Assembly: GCA_017163975.1 (NCBI GenBank)
Contig: JAFFSR010000316.1
Location: 2,888,001 to 2,952,000, forward strand
Origin: Anastatus disparis
Taxonomy: Eukaryota; Arthropoda; Insecta; Hymenoptera; Eupelmidae
Reading direction: 5' to 3'
Length of the DNA: 64,000 nucleotides
Below the pieces are notes generated by a model that was given only the letters and a program-made list of their open reading frames with translations, searched no databases and was not told the DNA's origin. Shown piece by piece: positions 10,704 to 21,599 of this stretch (position 1 is the stretch's first letter; every line of letters starts with the position of its first letter). A program made the translations under genes and the position numbers.

Positions 10704-11530
10704 TATGAACTGTGGTGCAGAAGCAAGTGGAGAACAACCTTTACTTCAGTAGAGCAATTACAAGAGAAAGTATTAAGAGTAGAGTAAAGAGTAAAGTGGA
10801 AACCAACCTTAATATCGGATTTCACTAAGAACAAGCGTTAGTATAAGCAGCAGAGAAGTGAAAAAGCAGTGGAGAAAAACCTTAATACTGGATTACACAG
10901 TAATATAAATGTAGATAAGATAGAGAGATAAAAATGTATGTAGTATAGTACGTTGAGCAAGCAAGAGATGGCGGCTAAGGTACTAAACAGAGAGCAATAT
11001 AACAGCTGACGACGCTTAGAGGCAAATAGAAGGAAATTAGACAAGGTGCGTTGGCAGCACCAAAGCGTGCGTGAGAAAAGGATAGATAAAAATAAAAATG
11101 GCACGACGACAATGCGTGGAAAAGAGATGGAAGTATATTGGCGCCACAGCAGAGATAGCAGGAAGGAGAAAAAAGATGCACTATGCAATGCACTCAAAAA
11201 GGAACGCCCCCACTCACCAACACAAAAAGCACTACACCACTAACGCACTTCACTAAATCTGCAAAAAATAGAGCGAAGCAGCAGGACAGGCAGTCAGCGT
11301 AGCAGCAAAGCCGTGGAAAAAATGGCAGTGGAATGGTGCGAAAAAAGAAAGTCGTCCTGAGTCCCAAAATGCGGCAGAAATGCAGCAAAATTGCAGCCAG
11401 AGCTTGCAGGACTCGTTCCTGGACGGCTTCCTGCAAAAAAAATGCACTCTCAAGAGTGCAAAAAATGGTTAAAAGAGCGTATATAGCAGGAGCAGAAAAT
11501 CGTGCGTGGCGCTACTTACGCTGAGGAGAC
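10704..11530 (-). other. LINE 5' UTR
   Basis: This is a non-coding leader of about 0.8 kb, GC-richer than the flanks and containing several short spurious ORFs. A perfect 7-bp hairpin, GCACTCT-CA-AGAGTGC, lies near 11450. LINE promoters are internal, so any promoter would be in this segment; no specific initiator was identified. Confidence 0.55.
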
Positions 11531-11639
11531 AAGAGAGATGAGAGAGATGAAGACAGAATGAGGTTTGAGTAGCAATCATAACTTGACTTGGGTCTATGAA
11601 TTCCAGCCTATATGTATTGTGTTGCGTACCGCGATGTCC

Positions 11640-12052
11640 CCACGGGACTCCCGTAAATTTTTGATTTTTCTCTGACGACTTCATGGTTCATGCTTTGAAA
11701 CTCGAATTTACAAACGTGACGTCTGCTTTGTTTACATCAATAAATGCTTATTTCTTATATATTCATATCGACTATAAAAAAAAAATACTATAAAACTAAT
11801 CGATTAATATAAAATATGGGATTTCCAACTACAACGATAAATTATAATAAGTGTTATAATCCTTATAAATTGAAAAACATAGAAAAGTGAAATCATTACG
11901 GAAAATGACAGAAGAAATAAAAGTTTTAACTAATGTTTCATTAGATGAAATGTTATGCACTACATGCAGAAAGCGTGCTCAACAAGAATATAAGCAATGT
12001 AGGCATTTATTTGTTTAACTTTTTAATTTTTGTTGTTTAAAATTAATTATTT
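11640..12052. other. AT-rich segment with a 37-codon ORF
   Basis: An ATG at 11905 opens a 37-codon frame ending at 12018. It contains a CTTC pair and is rich in Lys, Arg and Gln. It could be a first exon, but no promoter, splice partner or homologue was recognised. Treat it as unassigned. Confidence 0.2.
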
Positions 12053-12255
12053 TTTTTATGTAAATTCTACATGCATTGCTTAATTTTAGATACAATATTA
12101 AAGTCAAAAAAGTGTATATTGATTTTTGTAAATTTTGCACGCAAGTACTTTATTTTAGATACAATATTGATGTCAGTAAAGTGTTAATCTTTTATGTCAA
12201 TTTTGCATGCAATTATTCTATTTTAGATAGAATGTTAATGTCCAAAAAGTATTTA
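12053..12255. repeat. Three tandem ~68-bp repeats
   Basis: TATTTTAGATACAATATT recurs with a period near 68 bp at about 12083, 12152 and 12220. It is preceded each time by a GTAAATTTTGCAYGCA-type segment. This is a short degenerate tandem array without coding value. Confidence 0.65.
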
Positions 12256-12474
12256 GGTTAAAATTACTTACAAATGATAACTTAAATACACAAATTTTTT
12301 ATAATTCATCGAAATTAAAAATATTAATTCAGAGTTTGATTATGTGTGATATTGCAACAATCATTACTTTCTATTATCTTTCTAGTTCAATAAAATTTCA
12401 TATGCGTTAAAAAATTTTAATGACATCTATTAAATTATTTATTTTTATTTTTATTATTATTTATTTTAAAATAC

Positions 12475-12862
12475 TTATTGTATATTAATTGATTATAGTG
12501 TTTCGTGCTATGTTTAACATTATAAACGAAGAATTCAGAGTCAGTGAATTTTGCTGCAGTTTTTGACAAATCATCTATGAAACTTCAGTTTTTTTTCAGG
12601 TCAAAACTAAATTGTTTCATCTGATTAAAAAGCTGTCAAGCTAAAGAGCTTGTTTGTTTTCTTTTCGCAGGTTTCTATTATGTGCTTTCATGCTGTGAAA
12701 TATTACAGATATAGTATGAGATTTGTAAGTATTAAAGTCATTTTTTACTTATAATACATTTGAGAATTTCAATTTGACGGATATATAGATTTGTAATGTT
12801 ATTTAAATAAATTATTGAAACAAAATTAAAATTGATTGTTATTGGAATCAAATTGGAAAAAG
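12475..12862 (-). repeat. Right arm of the widely spaced inverted repeat
   Basis: Reverse complement of 3331-4040 without the 3413-3730 insertion. It contains an exon-like stretch: a pyrimidine run ending TTTTCGCAG near 12670, about 58 bases, then GTAAGT near 12726. The left arm carries the same block on the opposite strand. No function is assigned. Confidence 0.7.
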
Positions 12863-13534
12863 GTGTTACGTCACAACGTATCTTTTATATTACTTTTTAA
12901 TTTACAATTTTTAAAATATCTTTTTATTGACATGATATTGATGAACTAATTAAACAGTCATCGAACAATAAAAGAATGTGCTAACCTAAGCAGTAAAGAA
13001 ACTTAAAGTTGATATTGAGCAAACGAAATTCTTCGGTTCAAAATTAAAAAACCAAACTCACATTTTGAAATTATTCATAAGAAGAACAAGATCCACTTTT
13101 TACCTAATGAAATTATGTCAAAGATAGAAAATTATAAAAGCCGACTGAAATTGACGACAGTCGGCACTACCCCAGGATCATTGTTGGTACCAAGTCATAC
13201 ATCCTGTAATTCTCGCACTTCAACTTTAATTCAAATTCAAAGTCAAACAAAGTCATTGTCATATCCAATATTAATTATCTTACAAGTGTCTAATAAATTC
13301 ATTAAAAGCTACTTATATATCTGACTCGAGTCTTATTTCAATCGTGCCTATCCATAAACTGTCTGAATATAGCCAGCCCTTATCTACTGAATTCTACAAA
13401 GGTAAGAGTATTAAATATACTGTTATTTTGATTTCATATACTTTCGCATTCTTTTAAATATTATAATAATTAAATTCAAATATTCAAGTTTCATATAAAT
13501 CTACAAAACTCTATAAATATATCCATTTTAATTT

Positions 13535-13585
13535 AGTCCTGGTGAAAGCCAGGACTTAACATTTTGGTTCCGGTACGAATTATTT
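13535..13585 (+). promoter_or_regulatory. Possible LTR end and primer-binding region of the Gypsy element
   Basis: A perfect 8-bp hairpin, AGTCCTGG / CCAGGACT (13535-13542, 13549-13556), is followed by TTAACA and then TTTTGGTTCCGG. A CA-ending LTR followed a few bases later by a TGG... primer-binding site is usual for Ty3/Gypsy elements. No matching second LTR was found after env, so the call stays weak. Confidence 0.3.
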
Positions 13586-13594
13586 TTTAATTGA

Positions 13595-13790
13595 GAGATT
13601 GTATTGAATGTATTAAAGAATAATCGGAGAAAACTTATAATTCTCCATCTATATATATATATATATATATATAAACACTTTATTATTAGTCCCTTATATT
13701 TTTATGCACTTCACATAGATATATGTATATATATATATAGATGGAGAATTATAAGTTTTCTGCGATTATTCTTTAATACATTCAATACAA

Positions 13791-13832
<42 letters not shown>

Positions 13833-13872
13833 AAGTGCATAAAAATATAAGGAACTAATAATAAAGTGTTTC
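13595..13872. repeat. Interleaved inverted repeats A-B-A'-B' separated by TA tracts
   Basis: Block A (13595-13650) is inverted at 13740-13795 (A'), and block B (13673-13716) is inverted at 13828-13872 (B'). Three TA microsatellites separate the four blocks. Each pair is nearly perfect. The order A-B-A'-B' means the two hairpins cannot both form as simple nested stems; the topology is pseudoknot-like. The array lies in the leader upstream of gag. Confidence 0.75.
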
Positions 13873-14170
13873 AAAAGGCATTAATCAAACGCAAAGTGCG
13901 TCAAATAAAAATATTATATCAAATAAAAATTATACGCAAAATAGCGTCCATTAAATAAATTATTTATACGCGAAGTGCAATATTTAAAGCGAATAGCGTC
14001 ATTTAAAATAAACACGAAGTGTCATTAAATATTAATAGTGTTATCTAAAATAGAAAAATATATACGCGAAGTGCATTATTAGCGAATTGCGTCAATTAAT
14101 AAAAATATATATATTATATGAAGTGTAAAAATTAAAATATACAATCGTGAAGTGCGCGATTAAAAATTAT
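13873..14170 (+). repeat. Degenerate array of CGAAGTGC / GCGAATAGCGTC motifs
   Basis: Short words such as CGCGAAGTGC, GCGAATAGCGTC and CGTGAAGTGC recur about every 30-40 bases in otherwise AT-only sequence. GAAGTGCAT also occurs in block B' just upstream. This is a leader-region repeat of unknown role, possibly a set of binding sites. Confidence 0.5.
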
Positions 14171-14349
14171 ATACAATTAAAATAATTGAATAAATAAGTT
14201 CATAAATCAATTATTCTTAATTATTGTAAAACTTTTTTTATTTTTATCAATTATCTAAAGTTTCTTGCATTGATTTTATAATATCAGTAATCTAATATAT
14301 TAACGATTCATTAAAGTCGTGACAATAACATAATTTTCAATACTTAATT

Positions 14350-14622
14350 TTGAAAGTGAAATCCGTTTCGGTGAATAAAAGAAAACCTGACTCAACATTA
14401 AATATTGGAAGTCAGAACAAAACGGCATTTAAAAAAATAGACACTGGTAATCAAATAACTATAAAGAGTATCGAACTCATAAAAATTTTGACTCAGCAAA
14501 ATTACCGTGTGCCATACTCACGGATATTTTCAACAACAGTAGGTCAAAGAAAGAAAAAAATTCAAAGCAAAGTCAGCATTTTTATCTATTTTTACAGTAG
14601 GTCAGTGTCAAAGAAATTTTGA
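14350..14622 (+). CDS. Small unassigned ORF in the Gypsy leader
   Basis: An ORF of 90 codons, rich in Lys, Ser and Ile, upstream of Gag. It ends before the first plausible Gag start at 14744. No domain is recognised. It may be chance in AT-rich sequence or a decayed accessory ORF. Confidence 0.2.
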   Translation: MKVKSVSVNKRKPDSTLNIGSQNKTAFKKIDTGNQITIKSIELIKILTQQNYRVPYSRIFSTTVGQRKKKIQSKVSIFIYFYSRSVSKKF

Positions 14623-14743
14623 ATGCATTATTTTTGGTTAACAAACAATATTTAAAAATATAATCATTAATATTTATAAAATAATATTCTTTTTTTTTCG
14701 TGTTATATGATCTTTATTGGAAAGTAAATAATGAATATTACAA

Positions 14744-15391
14744 ATGAGTAAAATAAATTTTAAAGAGCTATCGGATTATTTCAAAAAACACAGTATTTAT
14801 TATCATACTCTAAATTAGAATTATTTGAAATTTGTCGAAAATTTAAAATACCTACTAAAGAGAACGAAAATATTAATGCTATTCGCGATAGAATCAGAAA
14901 ATATAGTAAACAAGCAGTTTTAAGAGAGAAAGAAAAAGAGGAAAAACGTATCTACGAAAATATCGATCCATTTCGCAAAAGTACAAAAGTTGCACGTTCT
15001 CCAAATAAAACTTTTGAAAATAATACCTCAAATTTAACGAATATTTCACAAGAAACAATCGAAAATAACACCGCAATCTAACAGAGGACATAAATATTCC
15101 ACAAGAAACAAGTGAAAATAATAGTCCAAATATAAGCTGTATAGATATTTTAAACAAACAAAATACACCATTAAGTAAATCTACAGAAGCAATTCCAAAA
15201 ATAATTTCCAAAAGTACTAAAACAACACAAAAAAATAATCCACAAGACAGTTTTTTAGACAAATATACTTTAACAAGAGACGTGACGATTTATTCTGAAA
15301 ATAATACAACAGCAGACGGAATATTTAACGATACGGAAAATTTATCTATTAACAAGAAAGTTATGAAGATATAGACGAAGAGAATATTCTT
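14744..15391 (+). pseudogene. Gag N-terminal region with SAP-like motif, frameshifted
   Basis: An ATG at 14744 starts a 24-codon frame that breaks after a run of A. The next frame continues with a helix-loop-helix segment containing YSKLELFEICRKFKIPT, which resembles SAP/HeH DNA-binding motifs found at the N-terminus of some Gypsy Gag proteins. A polar Asn/Ser/Thr-rich linker runs on across at least two further frame changes to join the main Gag frame near 15380. The motif assignment is by eye only. Confidence 0.5.
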
Positions 15392-16941
15392 GTGGGTAAT
15401 AATAATTCGATTGTCGAAATTAGAAACTTACTAGATAACACAAACATGGCAAATACATCAGGATACTCACTGAAAGAAATTTCAAGATTAGTACCTCAAT
15501 TTGATGGAAAAAAATTACCTTTAGAAGATTATATAGAAAAATTAGAAATTGCAAAAGATATATTAAGTGAAGAAGAACAATCGAAATTTATGAATTATTT
15601 AAGATTTAAGGTATCAAGAACAATTCGTACTGCTATAAAGGGTAGTAGAATTGAAACTATAGAAGAATTTATTAAATTTATAAAAAAATTATATCCTGAG
15701 ATTGATAATTTACACTCTTTATCTGCAAAATTGGAACGAATTCAAAAAGCAAAACATGAATCAGTGGTCGATTACATAGAAAGAATAACAAAATTAAGCT
15801 TAAAAATTAAAGATAAAAAGGAAAATGAAAATAGCATAACAAGAGATGCTTTACAACGTTTTAATAATGAACTGGACTCAAATACAGTAAAATATTTTAA
15901 AGAAGGCTTAAATAGTGAAATTAGATATGAAATAGGAGAAGTCCATGATTTTTCACAAGCAACTGAAAAAGCAATAAAAGTAGAAAAAAATTTGGAAAAA
16001 TATAAAGATATTATAACACAATCAAATCAAAATACAAAAAAAATTATGGTTAGTGATATCTTTGAAAAATCACCGAAACAAATAACATGCTGCCAAATAT
16101 GTAAAGATATAGGTCATGAGGCGTTATGTTGCAATATTGCAAGTTGTGTATATTGTAAAGAATCAACTCACTCGTCATATCAGTGCACTAATACAAAAGA
16201 TAAAATAAAATTAGTATGCAAATTTTGTAATCAACTAGGACATTCAAGAGGTATGTGTACACTTTTAGATGACAATGAACAATATTGTCATCAATACTGC
16301 CAAGAAAATAGTCATCAAGTAAGTTGTTGTCCGATTATAAAAAAATATAAATTATGCTGGAAATGCAAATAGAACGGACACAATTCTGAGTTATGTAATC
16401 AAATTGAAGAAAAGATTAATATATCCACACAAACTTGTGACATTTGTAATCAGAATCACAGCACTACTAATTGCGAAAAATTCAAGATATTTGTAAATCA
16501 AATTAAATCAGATGATCAAATAAGATGCCAATTATGTGACAGATGGGGTCACTCAGGTAGAGACTGCAGAAATAATTATAATGGAAATAATCGATATAAT
16601 AATGAATATGGACAAAGAGGTCAACATAAATTTTTTAGATACTGTAAAACTAAAGGACATAATATAGAGCAATGCAAGAAACGAGATTATCAAAATAAAA
16701 AAACTCAAAACAATAATCAAAATATACAATGTCTATATTGTAAAAAATTAGGACACTCACTTGATACATGTTTTACAATTAAAAATTTAGAAAGAAAGCA
16801 AGAGAAATTTTGCACATTATGCAAAAAAACCAATCATACAAATGAACAATGTCAATCAAATATAACTGAGAGGAGTTACAAAACAAAAGTCGCTCAATTA
16901 TTACGAAGACATTCAATATTTTGCAAGAGGACACGAAATTG
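15392..16941 (+). pseudogene. Gag: capsid-like domain plus about ten zinc knuckles
   Basis: Gag builds the particle and packages RNA. Residues 1-225 are helical and contain a capsid-like segment (LVPQFDGKKLPLEDYIEKL, about 33-51). From residue 234 a long array of CCHC zinc knuckles follows. Knuckles 1-3 (from C234, C252 and C276) are canonical CX2CX4HX4C. Knuckle 4 is altered (CX3C). Knuckle 5 is canonical but split by a TAG at 16370-16372. Knuckle 6 has CX3H spacing, 7 is canonical, 8 has Phe for the first Cys, and 9 and 10 are canonical (to 16852). The same frame ends at 16941. Most retroelement Gag proteins have one or two knuckles, so the count is exceptional. The protease frame begins in an overlapping frame near 16920. 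Confidence 0.75.
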
Positions 16942-17891
16942 ATTACGAATTCGTAATATGTGACACATTTGATAATATTGATAAAAATAATTTAAGTTGT
17001 ACATTAAATTGCAGTATAGAGAAAGAAATGCTGCACGATACGATAGTATTCAAACCGCATGTGAAAAATGACTTAAAATTAGTAATAATACATGAAAACA
17101 AATCCCAAAATATGAATAATATAAATAAAGAAACTGAAATAAATAATTCTGAAAATAATACAGATAAAAATATACCAATCTACGTATTTAAACTGGGGGA
17201 TACACTACAATTTATTGAAATAAAAAATCCATTTACAGACGAAGTATGTAAATTATTAATAGATACAGGTGCTCAGCTTAATATAATAAAAGAAAAACTA
17301 GTACCACCTAATTCTATTAATTATGATATTAAAATATATTTATCAGGAATTTCTATTACACCTATGAAAACATGTGGTATAGTTAATTTTCCTATAAATA
17401 AATCACAAACAAATTTTCATGTAGCGTCAAAAAAATTTTCGATACCCTATGATGGAATTTTAGGTATAAATGTTTTAAAAGAAAATAAATTAAGACTAGA
17501 TAAAGGATATTTAGAAATAAATGGGGAAAAATATTACATTCAAACAGACTATAAAGATGAAAAAAATTCAAGTTTAAATTTATGTATACAAAACAACGAA
17601 AGAAATGACGCAGCAGTTACTAATACATTTCAATTATTGAATTGTATCACGCTTATGCAAGATACTAAACACATATCTTCGATTACGCAATTTTTACAAG
17701 ATAAAAATGAAAACATAGAAAATCTTATGAAAAATATTAATTGTATTTTAGAAAAAAATCAATTTAAAGATGAACAAGATATAGATTATTATAAATTCCT
17801 TTTAAACTACAAGATAATACAAATTTCAATATTGAAAATAAAGATAAACAATTTCTTACTTATTTTATTGAAGAAGATATTGCTACATTAA
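16925..17891 (+). pseudogene. Pol: retroviral aspartic protease region
   Basis: The protease processes Gag and Pol. The frame is open from about 16925 (RGHEIDYEFVICD) to 17891. The active site LLIDTGAQLNII and the partner motif GILGINVL are both present with conventional spacing, so the catalytic Asp-Thr-Gly is intact. An Asn/Lys-rich linker follows. The sequence shifts frame near 17810 into the RT frame; the last about 25 codons of this frame are out-of-frame sequence. Confidence 0.75.
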
Positions 17892-17893
17892 AT

Positions 17894-18756
17894 ATGCAGG
17901 AAGAAGAACCTGAAGAAACTATAACACATGAAAACATAAATCATATGTATAAAGAAAATATCGATCGTAAAGAAAAATTATTAAATAAAATAACTTTAAA
18001 TTATTTAAACGAAGAAAATAAACAAAGTATAAAGGATCTAATTATAAAAAATGAAGATGTATTTTGGCTTGAAGGAGAAAAAATGGGAAAATGTAATTTA
18101 GAATATCATGAAATAAATTTAACAGATAATAGACCAATGTACGTTAAACAATTCCCATTACCATACAAATCAAAAGAAATCGCTATAAAAGAAACACAAA
18201 AATTAATCGACAATGATTTAATAAGACCTTCTAAAAGTGCTTATAATGCACCAGCATTTGTAGTAAAAAAGAAACCTGGTAATGATGGAAAACCAAGATG
18301 GCGTTTAGTCATAGATTATAGAAAATTAAATGAATAACCATACCTGATCCATACTTAATACCACCTATAGCAGAAATTTTCGATGATTTAGGTGGAATTA
18401 AATATTTTACAACTGTAGACATGGTTTCGGCCTTTCATTGGGTACCAATGAGAGAATCTGATATTCATAAAACAGCTTTTAGCGTACATCCCTTAGGAAG
18501 ATTTGAATTTAACGTTTTACCTTTTGGTTTAACTAATTCTCCACGAACATTTATGAGAGTTGCCAATAATGCTCTTGGGGAACTTATAAGTAAAAGAATA
18601 TGTCATGTATACATTGATGACATAATAATAGCTGCTAAATCAAAAAAAGAACATAATATCAAATTTAATTTAGTAGCCTCAAAGTTAAGAGAAGCAGGAC
18701 TAAAGTTGGAACCTAAAAAGTGTGAATTTATGAAAGAAGTAGTCACATTTTTGGGA
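17894..18756 (+). pseudogene. Pol: reverse transcriptase, N-terminal part
   Basis: The RT frame first reads YVKQFPLPYKSK and RPSKSAYNAPAFVVKKK to LVIDYRKLNE (stop at 18335-18337). It then continues in another frame from about 18338 with FTTVDMVSAFHWVPM, the FNVLPFGLTNSPRTF region and the active site YIDDIII. The catalytic aspartates are all present, although DMVSAF replaces the commoner DLKSGF. The frame stops abruptly at VTFLG (18756), where a LINE copy is inserted. The rest of the RT resumes at 20988. Confidence 0.8.
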
Positions 18757-19210
18757 TTGATTGATTGATTGATATAAATTTTATTATGCCAAGGTCTAAA
18801 TTTGACCTTATGGCAAGGATACAAAGTAATACCTTATAAAATAGTTTCAAAACAATATAAAGAAATAGCAAAAATTTACATTACTGTGACAATAGAAAAG
18901 TACATATTATTATTTACAGTACATCGCATTTTTAGGATTGAAACAATACAATTTTATGCCGATTTTTGCACTATAATTTTAAATTAATTTACGCATGCGC
19001 GCAACCTTCCAACTACTTATTTAATATACATACATGTACAACTAAACAAATCAAATTTTACTTATTCTCTATTAAATGATCATAATATAATTAGCAATAA
19101 TAAAAGCTTTTCAAACACCATGTGACACTATGAACTACAGTCTGGAGCCATGGAGAGAACTGAGTCACGAAATCTTTTGTAGATCAGATTCAGTAACAAT
19201 ACTAATACGA

Positions 19211-20206
19211 TCAGACTTGTCGAACCCAGACAAACTTATAATTAGCTTCTTTTGCTTTAGCTTTTGCAGCCATTAGCAAATTATGCACGATCGTCGGCAA
19301 CATTTCGAAAACATTCACGAGATTTGAACTGTCGACGCCCTCCATCAAATCCGAGAACTTAATTTCAACATGATTACGTTTCACCTTCAGTACGTAATCA
19401 CGTATACCAGCCGATTTAAATTTAACAATTAATGAAAAAGTAGGATTTGGAGTTTCAGCTGGTAAGCTAGCATCTTGAGTTTGTTTTTTTGCCTGGAATA
19501 ATCTGACGGAAAGCACATCACCACAGATAGTGCCCAACTGTAACTGTTTAAGGATGGAATGGGTCAGCGCCAGCAAAGAGGCTGTACATGATATAGGAAT
19601 GCCAGTAACCTTCATCTCTGCACTAAGTGAGCCATAAGCATACAAATCCTTAAGATGGTCAATCTCATTGCGTTACTCCAATTTGTCCCTCTCCGATTCC
19701 TCAATGCGCTTCTCCTGACGATTTAACGCAGCATCCACATCCTTAATCTGCGCTGAAAGCTCGTCAAACCGCTCATTGACGTGCTGATGAATATTCTTAG
19801 AATTATCATTTATCGTCTGAAAAAGCGTGGCAAATTGCTGTGCCGACGTAAAGTTTTCCCAACCACTAGGTAGACTCATCATATTATCACTTAATGTACC
19901 GTTATCTACAATGGCAATCGTGGCACCGCACGAATCACTGCTAGTATCTGCAATATTATTCAATTCTTTAGCGCAATCAAAAGAATTGGCGCGGGCTCTA
20001 CCTCCAGTGTCAGACTTAGTTGGTTTAATTACAGCATCATTCTGCTGGTGCATCAAGGGACTAAAAGAATAGAGACAGCAATCACCTAGTGCCTTACTCT
20101 TAATACAAGCCGAAATGCAGCCAGGATGGAATGTACGATGACAAGTTATACACTCTTTATAAATAAATACAATATTTCTCCTACACTTGTAACACTTTTG
20201 AGACAT
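19211..20206 (-). pseudogene. LINE ORF1 with PHD-like finger, one nonsense codon
   Basis: The ATG at 20206 opens a frame with a Cys/His cluster (CYKC, CITC, FHPGC, about residues 4-29). A Ser/Asp-rich linker and a coiled-coil-like segment follow, ending IEESERDKLE at a TAA (19675-19673). The same frame continues through 19645 with MKVTGIP, LQLGTICGDVLSVRLF and FSLIVKFKSAGIRDYVLK, the typical C-terminal domain of CR1-like ORF1. It closes at 19211, just short of a KSDRISIVTESDLQKI-like tail that is visible in another frame to about 19158. Apart from the stop and this small shift the protein is complete. It is distinct in sequence from ORF1 of the 6-11 kb LINE. Confidence 0.75.
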
Positions 20207-20955
20207 CTAAATAAGTAATTAAGAAAATCAAAAACAAAAAAGAAAAAATGTATAACACTCAATATAGGTAAAACGCGTATGCGCAGCTCCACTCTCTCAT
20301 TCTGCTTTAAAGTACACCGGACTAATTAGAATTACGCGCATGCGCATGAATTTCCATAATCAAAAGCAGTTACTACATAACCCAATAAAATATTAAATAC
20401 GGTGCGTCTTCACATCAATAATTGACTGTACTTAACCCTTTACTGCAGTTAAAATAACTATGTTGGAGAGAGTACGCCGCTTTAATGTACATCACACACA
20501 CATTCTTTATGAATCACAAATCTCTATTACAAGTTAATAGTTGGTTGCCATTATTATATTGCTAATTTACTGTCAATTAGTAAATGTGACCACACTCAGT
20601 CGAACAAACCACTAGAAGTACAGTAATCTTCAATTCAAGCCTTGTTGTGTTCGTAGAGTAAAGGATGACTCCTCATACCGACAAGCATACGGTCAACAAC
20701 TGTAACAAGACCAAACAGCAAACCAAGCCAAACAAGAAGGTCGAAAAGCGCTCGAACAGGCAAAAAAAAATAACAAGGCAGTAAAACAGACTCCCTGGCT
20801 CTAAAAAATGTCAAGCCGTGCCGTTGATACTCAATAAGCGCGAGCCAGCAGGAGCCTGAGCTGCCTGAAACAAACGAAAACTCCAAAAATGTGTGAGACA
20901 GCGAAAAACAGCACAGATGTGGAGAGCGATGTAAACACGTCCAAGCAACTCACTT

Positions 20956-20987
<32 letters not shown>
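20956..20987. repeat. AG dinucleotide microsatellite
   Basis: About 15 AG units lie at the 5' end of the inserted LINE copy, adjacent to the target duplication. Confidence 0.85.
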
Positions 20988-20991
<4 letters not shown>

Positions 20992-21599
20992 CATATAATA
21001 AGAGAAAATGGCATAAAAGCCGATCCTAAAAAAATTGAAGTGGTGAAATTATTCCCAATTCCGAAAACAGTAAAAAAATATAAAAGAATTTTTGGAATTA
21101 GCAGGATATTATAGGAGATTTATCAATGATTTTGCAAAAATCAAAACCATTAACACAGTTATTACAAAAAGAAGTAAAATTTATATGGGATCCTGGAAAG
21201 CAAGAAGCTTTCGAGAAACTTAAAGAAACACTATGCTCTACCCCATTATTACAATTTCCTCAATTAGATAAACCTTTTATAATAACAACTGATGCATCAG
21301 AATATGCATTAGGAGCTATATTATCACAGGGAGTAATTGGAGAAGATAAGCCGATAGCATATGCATCACGGGTCTTGAAAGGACCAGAATTAAAATATCA
21401 CACATATGAAAAAGAAGCATTAGGTATATTATTTGGCATAGAAACATTCAAAAATCATATTTATGGAAATAAATTTACTATAGTAACGGACCATAAGCCA
21501 TTACTTTCATTTAGATCAGCAGATAAAAATAATAGAGTTCAAAGATAGCGACTTAAATTAGCAGAATATGATTTTAACATAATATATAAAAAAGGAAAA
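20988..21599 (+). pseudogene. Pol: RT C-terminus and RNase H
   Basis: The sequence resumes the RT immediately after the LINE insertion (IIRENGIKADPKKIEVV). It passes through the usual KEFLELAGYYRRFINDF segment in a second frame and continues in a third frame at 21126. The RNase H domain is clear: ITTDASEYALGAILSQG, PIAYASRVLKG, KYHTYEKEALGILFG and VTDHKPLLSF. The catalytic Asp of TDAS, the Glu of EKE and the Asp of TDHK are present. A TAG at 21546-21548 precedes the closing LKLAEYDFNIIY segment. Confidence 0.75.

Larger units (their letters stand above)
6286..11530 (-). mobile_element. CR1-like non-LTR retrotransposon (LINE), nearly full length
   Basis: Reading on the minus strand there is a 5' UTR (about 11530-10704), ORF1 (10703-9464) and ORF2 (9474-6473) with endonuclease then reverse transcriptase. 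A 3' UTR follows, ending in a tandem (TATC)n tail at 6286-6305 instead of poly-A. A PHD-type ORF1 followed by an APE endonuclease-RT ORF2 is the layout known for CR1-clade elements. ORF1 carries one frameshift; ORF2 carries one frameshift and one nonsense codon, so the copy is dead but young. The 5' end is approximate and no convincing target duplication was found. It is bordered on both sides by an inverted GGCTGGAATTCATAGACC motif. Confidence 0.85.
18757..20987 (-). mobile_element. ORF1-only CR1-like LINE (HAL1-like), inserted in the Gypsy RT
   Basis: The RT codons TTTTTGGGA before 18757 are picked up again by GGGACATATAA at 20988, and GGGA is repeated at both junctions as a target duplication (18753-18756, 20988-20991). 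The insert reads on the minus strand as a 5' UTR with a CT-rich start, an ORF1 with PHD-like finger, a 3' UTR and an (ATCA)n tail at 18757-18773. No endonuclease or RT is present: about 450 bp of 3' UTR follow ORF1 directly. It is therefore a compact ORF1-only derivative, analogous to mammalian HAL1. Confidence 0.75.

Noticed and set aside
10838..11684. Several ORFs of 60-120 codons on both strands
   Set aside because: They overlap each other in the LINE 5' UTR and flank, and show no domain or conserved composition.
14894..15262. Minus-strand ORF of 122 codons, hydrophobic
   Set aside because: It is antisense to the frameshifted Gag N-terminal region, whose plus strand carries a recognisable motif.
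20635..20886. Minus-strand ORF of 83 codons
   Set aside because: It lies in the 5' UTR of the ORF1-only LINE with no recognisable domain.
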